Shown here piece after piece: positions 16,803-26,067 of a DNA stretch of 40,330 nt. Source of the stretch: JABMQB01 sp964575025. Lineage in GTDB: Bacteria > Bacteroidota > Bacteroidia > Bacteroidales > Prolixibacteraceae. A program made the translations under genes and the position numbers. Under the pieces are notes generated by a model. The model saw nothing but the letters and a program-made list of their open reading frames with translations, searched no databases and was not told the DNA's origin. Positions within the stretch are counted from its first letter, which is position 1. Each line of letters starts with the position of its first letter. The stretch spans positions 1-40,330 of the forward strand of contig CAZNPV010000034.1 of NCBI GenBank assembly GCA_964575025.1, in the 5' to 3' direction.

Positions 16803-18683
16803 ATGCTACCGGAATATGATGTTATTGTTGTAGGAGGTGGGCATGCAGGATGCGAAGCGGCAGCGGCCTCGGCTAACATGGGTTCCGGGACCCTCCTAAT
16901 CACCATGGATATGAGCAAATATGCTCATATGTCGTGCAATCCGGCAATGGGAGGCATTGCCAAAGGACAAATTGTGCGGGAAATTGATGCATTGGGTGGA
17001 TATGCAGGAATTATAAGCGATCAGACAGCTATCCAGTTCCGTATGTTAAACCGGTCAAAGGGACCCGCTATGTGGAGTCCACGTGCCCAGTCTGACCGAA
17101 GAAAATTCTCTGAACGTTGGAGGGATACACTGGAAGGGATTCAAAACCTGGACCTGTGGCAAGACATTGTGACTGCTTTGATCGTGAAGAATAAAAAAGT
17201 AACCGGGGTAAGAACACGCCTGGGAATAGAATTCCGGACAAAATCAGTAATTCTTACAAACGGAACCTTTTTAAACGGATTAATTCATGTAGGGAAAAAA
17301 CAGGTGGAAGGCGGAAGAATGGGGGAAGAAGCCTCTTATTCATTGACGGAACAACTGACCGGATTGGGGTTCATAAAGGGAAGACTTAAAACCGGTACAC
17401 CGGTAAGGATTGACGGAAGATATGTAGATTTTTCAAAAATGAAGGAACAAAAGGGAGAGGAAGGATACTATAAATTCTCCTTTCTACCGGATATAAAAAG
17501 AGAATTAATCAATAGATCCTGCTGGATAACCTATACAAATCCGGATGTTCATGAAATATTAAAAGAAGGTTTCGATTTTTCTCCCATGTTTGACGGAACC
17601 ATTCAAAGCACCGGACCAAGGTATTGTCCAAGCATTGAATCCAAATTAAAAACCTTTGAAGAAAAAAGCCAACATCAGCTTTTTCTTGAACCCGAAGGAG
17701 AATACACCAATGAATACTATTTGAACGGATTCTCTTCTTCTTTGCCATGGGATATTCAACTGAAAGCAATGCATGCCATCCCCGGACTTGAAAAAGCACG
17801 AATATTCAGGCCGGGATATGCCATTGAATATGATTATTTTGATCCAACCCAGCTGGAACCGACGCTGGAGACAAAACGAATACGAAATCTGTTTTTTGCC
17901 GGGCAGATTAATGGTACTACGGGATATGAGGAAGCTGGAGCACAGGGTATTGTGGCTGGTATCAATGCACATTATGCCGTTCATGAACGGGGAAAGACGT
18001 TTGTTCTGAAACGGGACGAAGCCTATATTGGTGTATTGATTGACGATTTGATAACAAAAGGGGTAGATGAACCCTACCGGATGTTTACAAGCAGGGCAGA
18101 ATACAGAATTTTATTGAGGCAGGACAATGCAGATTCAAGGTTGACCGGGAAATCATGGAAAATGGGGCTGGCTTCTCCGGAACGAATAAAATTGCTGAAG
18201 GAAAAAACGGTGCTTAAGGACCGGATTATCGATATGGTTACCAAACTAAGCATTAAGCCGGAAGCTGTAAACCAGTTACTTAAGGAAAAGAATACCCCTC
18301 CGTTAAATCAAGGTGTTAAATTAAGAGAAATTATTTTACGCCCTCAGATTTCGTTATTTGATGTGGTTCCGTATGCTTCCCCGCTACAGAAAATTCTGAA
18401 CGAGGTTCCGGAAAACAGAAAGGAAGAAATTTTTGAGTCGGCAGAGATTCAGATTAAATATTCCGGTTACATAGAAAGGGAGAAAGTGCTGGCTGAAAAG
18501 CTGCGCAGGCTGGATGAATTAAATATTGAAGATAAATTTAATTATGATGAATTAATATCGGTTTCAACAGAGGCACGACAGAAGTTAAAGCGCATTAATC
18601 CGAAGACGATTGGACAGGCGAAAAGGATTTCAGGAGTATCCCCAGCGGATATCAATGTTTTGTTGATAATGCTTGGTAAATAA
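16803..18683 (+). CDS. mnmG: tRNA uridine-5-carboxymethylaminomethyl modification enzyme MnmG
   Basis: The 626-residue protein has the FAD-binding GGGHAGCEAA motif at residues 11-20, the SCNPAMGGIAKGQIVREIDALGG block, RSKGPAMWSPRAQSDR, and GQINGTTGYEEAGAQG. The C-terminal helical domain ends in ISGVSPADINVLLI. With MnmE it installs the cmnm5 group on U34 of tRNAs reading A/G-ending codons. Length is normal. It follows ybeY by 2 bp. In many bacteria mnmG lies near the replication origin and parAB; here a parS-like palindrome begins 1 bp after its stop codon. Confidence 0.98.
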   Translation: MLPEYDVIVVGGGHAGCEAAAASANMGSGTLLITMDMSKYAHMSCNPAMGGIAKGQIVREIDALGGYAGIISDQTAIQFRMLNRSKGPAMWSPRAQSDRRKFSERWRDTLEGIQNLDLWQDIVTALIVKNKKVTGVRTRLGIEFRTKSVILTNGTFLNGLIHVGKKQVEGGRMGEEASYSLTEQLTGLGFIKGRLKTGTPVRIDGRYVDFSKMKEQKGEEGYYKFSFLPDIKRELINRSCWITYTNPDVHEILKEGFDFSPMFDGTIQSTGPRYCPSIESKLKTFEEKSQHQLFLEPEGEYTNEYYLNGFSSSLPWDIQLKAMHAIPGLEKARIFRPGYAIEYDYFDPTQLEPTLETKRIRNLFFAGQINGTTGYEEAGAQGIVAGINAHYAVHERGKTFVLKRDEAYIGVLIDDLITKGVDEPYRMFTSRAEYRILLRQDNADSRLTGKSWKMGLASPERIKLLKEKTVLKDRIIDMVTKLSIKPEAVNQLLKEKNTPPLNQGVKLREIILRPQISLFDVVPYASPLQKILNEVPENRKEEIFESAEIQIKYSGYIEREKVLAEKLRRLDELNIEDKFNYDELISVSTEARQKLKRINPKTIGQAKRISGVSPADINVLLIMLGK

Positions 18684-18699
18684 TGTTCCACGTGGAACG
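18684..18699. other. parS-like site 2
   Basis: TGTTCCACGTGGAACG is a 14-bp perfect palindrome (GTTCCACGTGGAAC) and matches 15 of 16 positions of the ParB site TGTTYCACGTGRAACA. It lies between mnmG and the adenine deaminase gene, 1 bp after the mnmG stop. It is the best of three such sites in the window. Confidence 0.7.
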
Positions 18700-18775
18700 T
18701 TGTTTTATCAAAAACAAAACAATACAACCTTTTTACTGTTTTTATAGAATAACGGTACTAAAAAACAAATACGAT

Positions 18776-20410
18776 ATGGAAGCAAAATATAAGGGTATTA
18801 TTGTCGACATAGAAAACCGGCGTCAGTTCAAAGGGGAAATTGGGGTGAAAAACGGAATAATTGATTTCATACGGGCTTGTGAGCATGCAGGCAATGAGTA
18901 TATCCTTCCGGGTTTTACGGATGCCCATGTTCATATAGAGAGTTCAATGGCCGTGCCTTCCGTGTTTGCCGGCATGGCGGTTCCACGGGGAACGGTTGCT
19001 GTGGTGAGCGACCCGCATGAAATCGCAAATGTCATGGGTGTTCGTGGTATCGATTTTATGATTGAGAGTGCAAAAAAGGTTCCGCTGAAGATATTCTTCG
19101 GAGTGCCTTCCTGTGTTCCCGCAACTCCGTTCGAGTCCTCCGGCGCTGAACTGAATGCCGAAACAGTCGAAAAACTACTGGCCAGAGACGACCTGTACTA
19201 CCTTTCGGAAATGATGAATTTCCCTGGCGTTTTATATAAACTCCCGGAGGTCATGAAAAAAATAGAGGCTGCCAGGAAACTGAACAAGAAAATTGACGGG
19301 CACGCTCCCGGACTCCGGGGTGAAGATGCCAGGAAATATATAGAGGCTGGAATATCAACCGACCACGAATGTACTTCCATGGAAGAGGCAGAAGAGAAAA
19401 TAAGCCTGGGCATGAAAATAGCGATTCGCGAAGGAAGTGCCGCAAAGAATTTCGAAGCACTATACCCTTTGATTGATAAATACCCCGATAAAGTCATGTT
19501 GTGTACCGATGATTCACACCCGGAAACACTGCTCAGAGAAGGACACATCGATAAAATCATAAAAAAGGGACTGGAGAAAGGAGTGGATCTCTATCATCTT
19601 TTACGGGCTGCTTCGATCAACCCGGTAAAACATTACGGGCTGAATGTGGGTTTGCTGAAAAAGGGAGATCCGGCAGACTTTATTGTTGTGGAAGACCTGA
19701 AAAATTTCAGGATCCGAAAGACCATTATTGATGGTGTTCCGGTGTATCAAAATGGAGAAGTACTGTTTGAATGTCCTGAATCGGAACCCATCAATGTTTT
19801 TAACCGGACAAGAATAGCAAAGAAAGAAATCGTTATACCTGCAAAAACAGATAAAATACGTGTCATAGAAGTTACCGACGGAAGTCTTTTTACCGGACAG
19901 ACTGTAGAAGAACCAAACATAGAAGAGGGAAAAGTTGTTTCCGATACCAAACGGGATATACTGAAAATGGTGGTCATGAGCCGGTATAAAAATGAACCGG
20001 TGCAGATCGGATTTATACGGAATTTCAGGCTAAAAAAGGGTGCCATAGCAAGCAGCATTGCACACGACAGCCATAACCTTATTGCAGTGGGAACTTCCGA
20101 TGCCGATATAATTGCTGTTGTCAATAAACTGATCGATATAAAGGGCGGAATTGTGGCAGGAGATACAAAAAGTCAAATGGCTATGCAGCTGGAAGTGGGA
20201 GGTATTATGACCCAAAAAACTGGCAGGGAAATAGCCGGTTTATATCGAAAGCTGATCGAAAAAACAAAGGAATTCGGCTGTACGCTGGATTCTCCGTTTA
20301 TGACCCTGGCTTTTATGTCTTTGCTTGTAATTCCGGAATTGAAACTAGGGGATAAAGGACTGTTTGATGTCAATAAATTTAATTTCGTTGACGTTTTTTT
20401 GGAAGAATGA
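18776..20410 (+). CDS. ade: Adenine deaminase
   Basis: From the ATG at 18776 the product has 544 residues, the usual length; a frame from 18683 would run through the parS-like palindrome and add a poorly fitting 31-residue tail. Motifs of the Ade amidohydrolase family are clear: FTDAHVHIESSM (metal ligands), VSDPHEIANVMG, IDGHAPGL, STDHECTS, CTDDSHPETL and the C-terminal SIAHDSHN and GGIVAG blocks. The enzyme deaminates adenine to hypoxanthine for purine salvage. Its stop overlaps the uvrC start (ATGA at 20407-20410), so the two are coupled. Confidence 0.96.
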   Translation: MEAKYKGIIVDIENRRQFKGEIGVKNGIIDFIRACEHAGNEYILPGFTDAHVHIESSMAVPSVFAGMAVPRGTVAVVSDPHEIANVMGVRGIDFMIESAKKVPLKIFFGVPSCVPATPFESSGAELNAETVEKLLARDDLYYLSEMMNFPGVLYKLPEVMKKIEAARKLNKKIDGHAPGLRGEDARKYIEAGISTDHECTSMEEAEEKISLGMKIAIREGSAAKNFEALYPLIDKYPDKVMLCTDDSHPETLLREGHIDKIIKKGLEKGVDLYHLLRAASINPVKHYGLNVGLLKKGDPADFIVVEDLKNFRIRKTIIDGVPVYQNGEVLFECPESEPINVFNRTRIAKKEIVIPAKTDKIRVIEVTDGSLFTGQTVEEPNIEEGKVVSDTKRDILKMVVMSRYKNEPVQIGFIRNFRLKKGAIASSIAHDSHNLIAVGTSDADIIAVVNKLIDIKGGIVAGDTKSQMAMQLEVGGIMTQKTGREIAGLYRKLIEKTKEFGCTLDSPFMTLAFMSLLVIPELKLGDKGLFDVNKFNFVDVFLEE

Positions 20411-22239
20411 TTCAAAACAGAAGTACACATAAACACAGGGATTATCTGAATACCATCCTTTCTGTTATTCCTGATAAACCTGGAGTATATCAGTATGTTA
20501 ATAATTCCGGCGAAATCATTTATGTGGGGAAGGCAAAGAACCTGAAAAAAAGAGTCTCTTCTTATTTTACAAAAAAACATATTCACAGAAAAACGGCCCT
20601 GCTGGTCCATCATATTGCCGATATTAAATATATGGTGGTTGATACGGAAGAAGATGCCCTGCTTCTGGAAAACAACCTGATAAAGAAATACAGACCCCGG
20701 TATAACATACGGCTTAAAGATGATAAAACATACCCCTGGATATGCATAAAAAAAGAAAGGTATCCCCGGGTTTTCAAGACCAGGAAGGTTGTACGGGACG
20801 GATCACGGTATTTTGGGCCGTACACCTCATATTTGACCGTTAATACCCTACTGGGACTGTTTCGTTCGCTGTATAAACTAAGGACCTGCAACTACAATCT
20901 GACGGAAGAAAATACACGGAAAGGAAAATATAAACGATGCCTTGAATACCATATAGGCAATTGCCTGGGCCCCTGCCAGAATTTGATTTCGGAAGAGAAA
21001 TACAACGAAGGCATCGAAGAGATTGCCCATATACTGAAAGGAAACATAACAGGGGTGATCCGTCATATGAAGCAGCGAATGACGGATTATGCGGAGCATT
21101 ATCAATATGAAGAAGCCCAGAAAATAAAGGAAAAGATCGGGTTACTTGAAAAATACCAGAGCCGCTCTACCGTGGTAAGTCCGGAGATCAGAGATGTGGA
21201 TGTATTTTCAGTTGTTGCGGATGAACAGAATGCGGTCGTAAATTATCTGAAAGTGTTAAACGGAGCCATCATTCAAACTCATACGATGGAAATTCGCAAA
21301 AAACTGGAGGAGAAAACTGAGGATATTCTGTTGCTTGCTATTGTGGATATAAGGCAACGCCTTTATAGCAATGCAAAGGAGATCATTGTGCCCTTTAAGG
21401 TGCATACCCGGCTGGAAGGAATCACATTTCATGTTCCTTTAAGGGGGGATAAAAAACATCTCCTGGATTTATCGACCCGCAATGCTATGTATTACAGGCT
21501 GGAGGCAGAAAAACACAAAGCCACGGACCGGCAAAAAAAACGAACCGGAAGAATCCTGGAACAAATGAAAAAGGATCTGCAGTTGAAAGAATGGCCGGAA
21601 CACATCGAATGTTTTGATAACAGCAATCTTCAGGGATCAAATCCGGTGGCTTCCTGTGTGGTTTTTAAAAATGCCGTGCCGGCAAAAAAGGAATACCGGC
21701 ATTTTGCCATTAAAACAGTCAAAGGGCCGGATGATTTTGCTTCCATGCAGGAAGTAATTTTCAGAAGATACAAGCGGTTGCTGGAGGAGGAGAAATCCCT
21801 GCCTCAGCTGATTGTGGTAGACGGAGGAAAAGGACAATTGTCATCGGCGGTAAAAGCATTGGAGAAACTGAACCTGAGAGGGAAAACAGCCATCATCGGA
21901 ATCGCTAAAAAACTGGAAGAACTGTATTTTCCGGGAGATGAGATTCCCCTTTACCTGGATAAAACCTCTGAAACATTAAAAATAATTCAGCAACTGAGGA
22001 ATGAAGCACACCGTTTCGGAATAGACTTTCACAGAAACAAACGATCAAAAAATATGCTTGTTTCTGAACTGGACGCTATCCCGGGTATCGGTCCGAAAAC
22101 CATACAAAAACTGGTAACAGAATTCCGGTCTGTAAACAAGATCAGGGAATTGTCGTATGAAGACCTGTCCGCATCCGTAGGTAGGGCAAAGGCCTCAGGA
22201 ATAGTGAAATATTTTGCTGAAAAACAACCGGAAAAGTAA
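20407..22239 (+). CDS. uvrC: Excinuclease ABC subunit C
   Basis: The 610-residue protein has an N-terminal GIY-YIG nuclease (PGVYQYVNNSGEIIYVGKAK), a Cys region (RCLEYHIGNCLGPC), the UVR interaction motif near residue 215, an RNase H-like nuclease (CFDNSNLQGSNPVAS, IVVDGGKGQLSSA, HRFGIDFHR) and a C-terminal helix-hairpin-helix (LDAIPGIGPKTIQKL). It makes both incisions in nucleotide excision repair with UvrAB. Start ATG overlaps the ade stop. It is the last gene of the plus-strand series and is convergent with rsgA 62 bp away. Confidence 0.98.
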   Translation: MIQNRSTHKHRDYLNTILSVIPDKPGVYQYVNNSGEIIYVGKAKNLKKRVSSYFTKKHIHRKTALLVHHIADIKYMVVDTEEDALLLENNLIKKYRPRYNIRLKDDKTYPWICIKKERYPRVFKTRKVVRDGSRYFGPYTSYLTVNTLLGLFRSLYKLRTCNYNLTEENTRKGKYKRCLEYHIGNCLGPCQNLISEEKYNEGIEEIAHILKGNITGVIRHMKQRMTDYAEHYQYEEAQKIKEKIGLLEKYQSRSTVVSPEIRDVDVFSVVADEQNAVVNYLKVLNGAIIQTHTMEIRKKLEEKTEDILLLAIVDIRQRLYSNAKEIIVPFKVHTRLEGITFHVPLRGDKKHLLDLSTRNAMYYRLEAEKHKATDRQKKRTGRILEQMKKDLQLKEWPEHIECFDNSNLQGSNPVASCVVFKNAVPAKKEYRHFAIKTVKGPDDFASMQEVIFRRYKRLLEEEKSLPQLIVVDGGKGQLSSAVKALEKLNLRGKTAIIGIAKKLEELYFPGDEIPLYLDKTSETLKIIQQLRNEAHRFGIDFHRNKRSKNMLVSELDAIPGIGPKTIQKLVTEFRSVNKIRELSYEDLSASVGRAKASGIVKYFAEKQPEK

Positions 22240-22256
22240 GGGAACAAAAGGCGCTT

Positions 22257-22289
22257 ACAACCGGTTGTATCCGTAATTATGCACGGATA
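22257..22289. terminator. Possible bidirectional terminator between uvrC and rsgA
   Basis: The 62-bp convergent gap holds a 12-bp palindrome ACAACCGGTTGT (22257-22268), then TATCCGT at 22268-22274 paired with ACGGATA at 22283-22289 (7-bp stem, 8-nt loop). There is no T-run, so the terminator call is weak. Confidence 0.3.
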
Positions 22290-22301
22290 TTCAAATGGTT
22301 C

Positions 22302-23252
22302 TTAGATGCTTCGCCGGTATTTTTCATCATTTTCAAGCAATCCAAGGTAACTGATATACCGGCTTTCAGCGATTTCTCCCTTTTTTACCGCTTTTTTTAC
22401 CGCACATCCGGGTTCGTGGGTGTGCGTGCAGTTATTGTATTGGCAATCAGACGAAAACGTGAATATTTCCCGGAAATAATGGGAAATTTCCCAGGGTTCC
22501 ATATTGAGCATCCCGAAGGCCTTAATTCCCGGAGAATCAATAATATATCCTCCAAAATCCAATGCATACATTTCCGACCACGAGGTAACGTGTTTTCCTG
22601 TTTTGTATAATTCAGAAATTTCTTTGGTTTTTAGGTTCAGTCCGGGTTGAACCAGGTTGATCAGGGTTGATTTTCCCACCCCGCTGTGTCCGCTGAAGAG
22701 GCTTATTTTGTTGGTCATCAGCTTTTTTAATTCCGGGATTCCCTCCCGGGTAACAGCGGAGGTCTTTATGCAGACATACCCGATTTTTTTATAAATATCA
22801 GCCTGTTGGTTTACCTTGATCCGTTGATCGTGGGTTAACAGATCGGTTTTGTTAAAAACGAGGATTACCGGGATACGGTATGCTTCGGCGGTTGCCAGAA
22901 AGCGATCCATAAAGGTAGCCGTGGTTACAGGGTAATTTTGGGTGACAATCAGAAAGACCCGGTCGATGTTGGCAGCGATTACATGCGATTGCCTGGATAA
23001 ATTCTGGGACCTGCGGACCAGGTAGTTTTTCCGTTCATCTATTTCAGTGATCAACCCTATCGGGTCCCCTTGTGTGGTGGTTTCAGAGCCTTGAAGCGTG
23101 TAGGATACCCTGTCGCCGACAGCAACCGGATTGGTGCTTTTTGAGCCTTTTATGCGGAAACTGCCTTTTATTTTGCACGCAATTTTCCGGTTGTTTTCTC
23201 CTTGCACCGTAATCCAGCTCCCGGTCGTTTTTATAACAATTCCTTTATTCAA
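22302..23252 (-). CDS. rsgA: Ribosome small subunit-dependent GTPase A
   Basis: The 316-residue protein has an N-terminal OB fold, then a circularly permuted GTPase order: G4 NKTDL (134-138), G5 TSA near 164, G1 GHSGVGKS (188-195), G3 DSPG (239-242). A zinc-binding knob with Cys270, Cys275, a His and Cys283 follows. RsgA checks the decoding centre during late 30S assembly. It is 18 bp downstream of tdh in the same direction and may be read from the tdh promoter. rbfA, another 30S maturation gene, is three genes upstream. Confidence 0.97.
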   Translation of the reverse strand: MNKGIVIKTTGSWITVQGENNRKIACKIKGSFRIKGSKSTNPVAVGDRVSYTLQGSETTTQGDPIGLITEIDERKNYLVRRSQNLSRQSHVIAANIDRVFLIVTQNYPVTTATFMDRFLATAEAYRIPVILVFNKTDLLTHDQRIKVNQQADIYKKIGYVCIKTSAVTREGIPELKKLMTNKISLFSGHSGVGKSTLINLVQPGLNLKTKEISELYKTGKHVTSWSEMYALDFGGYIIDSPGIKAFGMLNMEPWEISHYFREIFTFSSDCQYNNCTHTHEPGCAVKKAVKKGEIAESRYISYLGLLENDEKYRRSI

Positions 23253-23270
23253 TGTCGGCTTACTTTACGG

Positions 23271-24299
23271 TTATTCCCATTCCAGTATAATTTTGCCACA
23301 GTTTCCTTTTTCCATAATTTCAAAGGCTTTTTGAAACTCCGAAAAGTGGAATCTGTGGGTTATGATGCCGGAAATATCCAATCCTGAGAGCAACATCATT
23401 TCCATTTGATACCAGGTTTCATACATTTCCCGTCCATAGATGCCTTTAAGTGTTAATCCTTTAAATATCAGCTTACTCCAGTTTATTTGGGTGGTTTGAG
23501 GCAGCAATCCCAGCAGGCTTATTTTTCCACCGTTATACATCAGATTTACCATATCGTTAAAAGCGTACTGAGAGCCGGAGCATTCCAGTCCGATATCAAA
23601 ACCTGCCACCATACCCAGTTTTCCCATTGCCTCTTTAATGCTTTCTTTGGTGGGGTCTATTACGCTGGTTGCTCCCATTTTACGGGCCAACTGGCGGCGG
23701 TATTTGCTTAGCTCTGTACCAACAATATTCCTGGCTCCGGCAAATTTACAGATGGAAGCAGCCATGGCTCCAATGGGACCGCCAATGCCGGTTATCAGCA
23801 CATCTTCGCCAATCAGCGGAAAAGAGAGGGCGGTGTGGGTGGCGTTTCCCAACGGATCCATGATGGATAGGATCTCATCCGGGATGCGTGGGTCGATGTG
23901 CAAAACATTTTTTGCCGGTACGGAGATATATTCCGCAAATCCTCCGTCGCGGTGAACACCGATGCCAACCGTATGGTCGCAGATATGTTGCCTACCCCGG
24001 CGGCAGTTCCTGCAGAAACCACACGAAATGTGCCCTTCCACCGTTACCCGTTCCCCTACATGGACCCGGTCCACTTCTTCTCCCGTTTCCACAACTGTAC
24101 CCATGTATTCATGGCCGATCGTTACCGGTACTTTGAGGGTCTGTTGTGCCCACTCATCCCACATGTAAATATGTAGATCCGTACCGCAGATTGCTGATTT
24201 TTTGATCTTTATCAGGACATTGTTGGGACCGGTTTTTGGGACCGGAACCTCTTCAAGCCACAGCCCTTTTTCAGCTTTGGATTTCACAATTGCTTTCAT
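23271..24299 (-). CDS. tdh: L-threonine 3-dehydrogenase (zinc-dependent MDR family)
   Basis: The 342-residue protein is a zinc alcohol dehydrogenase-type enzyme with the TDH signature CGTDLH (Cys38, Thr40, His43), GHE (63-64) for catalytic zinc, and the structural zinc loop Cys93, Cys96, Cys99, Cys107. The Rossmann glycine motif is GIGGPIGAMA. Sequence such as HIYMWDEWAQ and VTIGHEYMG fits bacterial Tdh better than sorbitol dehydrogenase. It oxidises threonine to 2-amino-3-oxobutyrate, normally cleaved by Kbl; no kbl gene is in the window. It has its own promoter of the recurrent leader type. Confidence 0.93.
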   Translation of the reverse strand: MKAIVKSKAEKGLWLEEVPVPKTGPNNVLIKIKKSAICGTDLHIYMWDEWAQQTLKVPVTIGHEYMGTVVETGEEVDRVHVGERVTVEGHISCGFCRNCRRGRQHICDHTVGIGVHRDGGFAEYISVPAKNVLHIDPRIPDEILSIMDPLGNATHTALSFPLIGEDVLITGIGGPIGAMAASICKFAGARNIVGTELSKYRRQLARKMGATSVIDPTKESIKEAMGKLGMVAGFDIGLECSGSQYAFNDMVNLMYNGGKISLLGLLPQTTQINWSKLIFKGLTLKGIYGREMYETWYQMEMMLLSGLDISGIITHRFHFSEFQKAFEIMEKGNCGKIILEWE

Positions 24300-24328
24300 C
24301 TGATTGTAATTGTTTATTTTTAAAGGTA
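24300..24328 (-). promoter_or_regulatory. Promoter plus conserved leader of tdh (copy B of the recurrent module)
   Basis: On the minus strand TACCTTTA (24321-24328, 7/8 match to TAnnTTTG) is followed by AAAAT and AAACAATTACAATCAG directly before the ATG at 24299. The box-to-ATG distance is 21 nt, as before the glutaminyl cyclase gene. The palindrome seen in copies A and C is absent here. Confidence 0.55.
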
Positions 24329-24381
24329 CTATCTTTTTTGGTGAAAAACACTATCGAATGTCATACCGGAAAGAATAACGA

Positions 24382-25608
24382 TCAGATATGGACGGTATCG
24401 ATGTACTTTCGTGAAAAAAAACGAACCGGGATCCATGAAGTAAAAAAACCAATTGCCAGGACTGTGATCAGGGTGAGGAACAGATGCGGGATATTCAATT
24501 CAACAGGATAAGCAGATACGGCAAAGGAGCCGTTTCCGGGAAGTTTTAACAAGGCAAAGTGAATTTGAGCCAGGCAGATCAAAATTCCTGTTATTAAGCC
24601 TGTAACAGCACCTGTAAGGGTTATCAGCCATCCTTCATAAAGAAAAGCCATCCGGATGTCCGGGCTGTCGGCTCCCATGCTTCTCATGATGGCAATATCG
24701 TCCTTTTTATCAATGATCAGCATCGAAAGACTGCCAATAATATTGAACGAGGCAATGGCCAGGATAAAAACCAGAATAAAATAGATGGCCCATTTTTCTG
24801 AATTCATGACTTTATAAATAAGTTCCTGTTGTTGGTATTTATTTTTCACGTGGAACATGGGGCCCACCTTGTCCTGTATCTGTTTCTGAACTTCACGGAG
24901 GTTGCTTTCCGGAGTCAGTTTTATTTCCAGTGCGCTTATTTTTTCAGGAATATCAAAAAGTTTACGGGCAAAAGGCAATGGAACAAAGACATATTCAGAA
25001 TCGTAGCTTTCCTGAACACTGAAGATAGCAGAGGGGTAAATATATTCATGGTTTAAGGATCGGGCCAGGTTTACGGATATCTGTTCTCCTTTTCTGGCGG
25101 CATAGATATGCATCGGATCAATGAGATTCAGTCTGATACCCAGGTTGATGGCCACACCCAATCCAACAACAGCATAGGGGGTGCCATTTTCCTCAAATAG
25201 CAGCCTGCCGTCATAGATCAGGCTGTCTAATCCGGTTACATGCTTGTAATTGTCTGAAACGCCCTTAATGGTTACCACTCCCCGTGAAGAACCGTATTCA
25301 AGAATCGCACTTTCCTGTATAACCTTCGCTACATAAGCGACTCCTTCCGTATTTTCTATTTCGCCAGGGGCCAGGTCGGAATCGTAGAAAGATTTTCCCT
25401 CCACTGCCGTTATTTTAAGGTCCGGGTCAAAGGAACTGAACATCGAATGAATCAGGGTGTTAAAGCCATTGTAAACCGACAGGACCACTACCAGTGCAAT
25501 GGTTCCTATGGCTACACCCGTTATGGCTACCCCTGATATTATGTTAATAATATTGCGCTTCTTTTTCGAAACCAGGTATCTTTTTGCTATAAAAAACGGG
25601 AAATTCAC
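24382..25608 (-). CDS. ABC transporter permease, LolC/LolE (FtsX/MacB) type
   Basis: The 408-residue protein has the LolC/E topology: one N-terminal transmembrane helix (about 23-45), a large periplasmic domain, then three helices near residues 275-300, 320-345 and 375-398. Landmarks are SKKKRNIINIISGVAITGVAIGT at the start and SLSMLIIDKKDDIAIMRSMGA before the second helix. Such permeases release lipoproteins from the inner membrane to LolA, or act as mechanotransmission pumps. No ATPase gene is beside it, so its partner LolD must be elsewhere. It follows rbfA by 13 bp and contains a parS-like site. Confidence 0.9.
   Translation of the reverse strand: MNFPFFIAKRYLVSKKKRNIINIISGVAITGVAIGTIALVVVLSVYNGFNTLIHSMFSSFDPDLKITAVEGKSFYDSDLAPGEIENTEGVAYVAKVIQESAILEYGSSRGVVTIKGVSDNYKHVTGLDSLIYDGRLLFEENGTPYAVVGLGVAINLGIRLNLIDPMHIYAARKGEQISVNLARSLNHEYIYPSAIFSVQESYDSEYVFVPLPFARKLFDIPEKISALEIKLTPESNLREVQKQIQDKVGPMFHVKNKYQQQELIYKVMNSEKWAIYFILVFILAIASFNIIGSLSMLIIDKKDDIAIMRSMGADSPDIRMAFLYEGWLITLTGAVTGLITGILICLAQIHFALLKLPGNGSFAVSAYPVELNIPHLFLTLITVLAIGFFTSWIPVRFFSRKYIDTVHI
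24842..24857. other. parS-like site 3
   Basis: TTTTTCACGTGGAACA matches 15 of 16 positions of TGTTYCACGTGRAACA. It lies within the LolC/E-type permease gene, where it encodes the Phe-His-Val part of MFHVKN. Confidence 0.6.
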
Positions 25609-25621
25609 GCGTTTAATTTGG

Positions 25622-25966
25622 TTATTTATTCAGCAAACCATCAATTTTTTCGATGTAATCAAGGCTGTCATCCAAATAAAATTCCAGTTCCGGGATGATC
25701 CGTAGTTGTTTCCCTACTCTTTTGCCCAGGTTTCCACGGATCTGACGGCTCATCCCTTTGATATCCTGCAAAATTTCATCGGAGTCATCAGACGGGAAAA
25801 TGCTGATATATACACGGGCAATACCCAGGTCGCGGGTAATGCGGACGATGGTTACGCTCAACATTTTTCCACGGAAACGGGTACGGCTTTCCTTCTGAAA
25901 ATAATCGGCCAGTTCCTTTTGAATCAGCCGGGAAATTTTATTCTGACGGGTACTGAACTCTTCCAT
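25622..25966 (-). CDS. rbfA: Ribosome-binding factor A
   Basis: The 114-residue protein has the RbfA KH-like fold: an N-terminal helix (RQNKISRLIQKELADYFQ), a strand with MLSVTIVRITRDLGIARVYISIFP, and the end IPELEFYLDDSLDYIEKID, where the family's RxxPEL(x)FxxDxS motif is clear. It binds the 5' helix of 16S rRNA in immature 30S particles. Length is normal. It heads a small operon with the permease gene. Its partner in function, rsgA, is in the same minus-strand run. Confidence 0.95.
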   Translation of the reverse strand: MEEFSTRQNKISRLIQKELADYFQKESRTRFRGKMLSVTIVRITRDLGIARVYISIFPSDDSDEILQDIKGMSRQIRGNLGKRVGKQLRIIPELEFYLDDSLDYIEKIDGLLNK

Positions 25967-25983
25967 AACAAAGTAATTTTACA

Positions 25984-25991
25984 CAAAGGTA
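25984..25991 (-). promoter_or_regulatory. Candidate -7 box upstream of rbfA
   Basis: TACCTTTG on the minus strand matches TAnnTTTG exactly, 17 nt before the rbfA ATG. An inverted repeat CACCTT-GA-AAGGTG lies just upstream at 26008-26021. No clear -33 box. Confidence 0.5.
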
Positions 25992-26067
25992 ATCAAAAGA
26001 CCGTAAACACCTTGAAAGGTGAGGGGGATAAAAAAAGAACGGAATAACGGCCGGATTTTCTAAATGA

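Noticed and set aside
17076..17090. CACGTG core in mnmG as parS
   Set aside because: Flanks (GAGTC and CCCAG) do not form the palindrome; coding constraint of WSPRAQ explains it.
18683..18775. Extended N terminus of adenine deaminase from 18683
   Set aside because: It begins within the mnmG stop and the parS-like palindrome; the normal family start matches the ATG at 18776.
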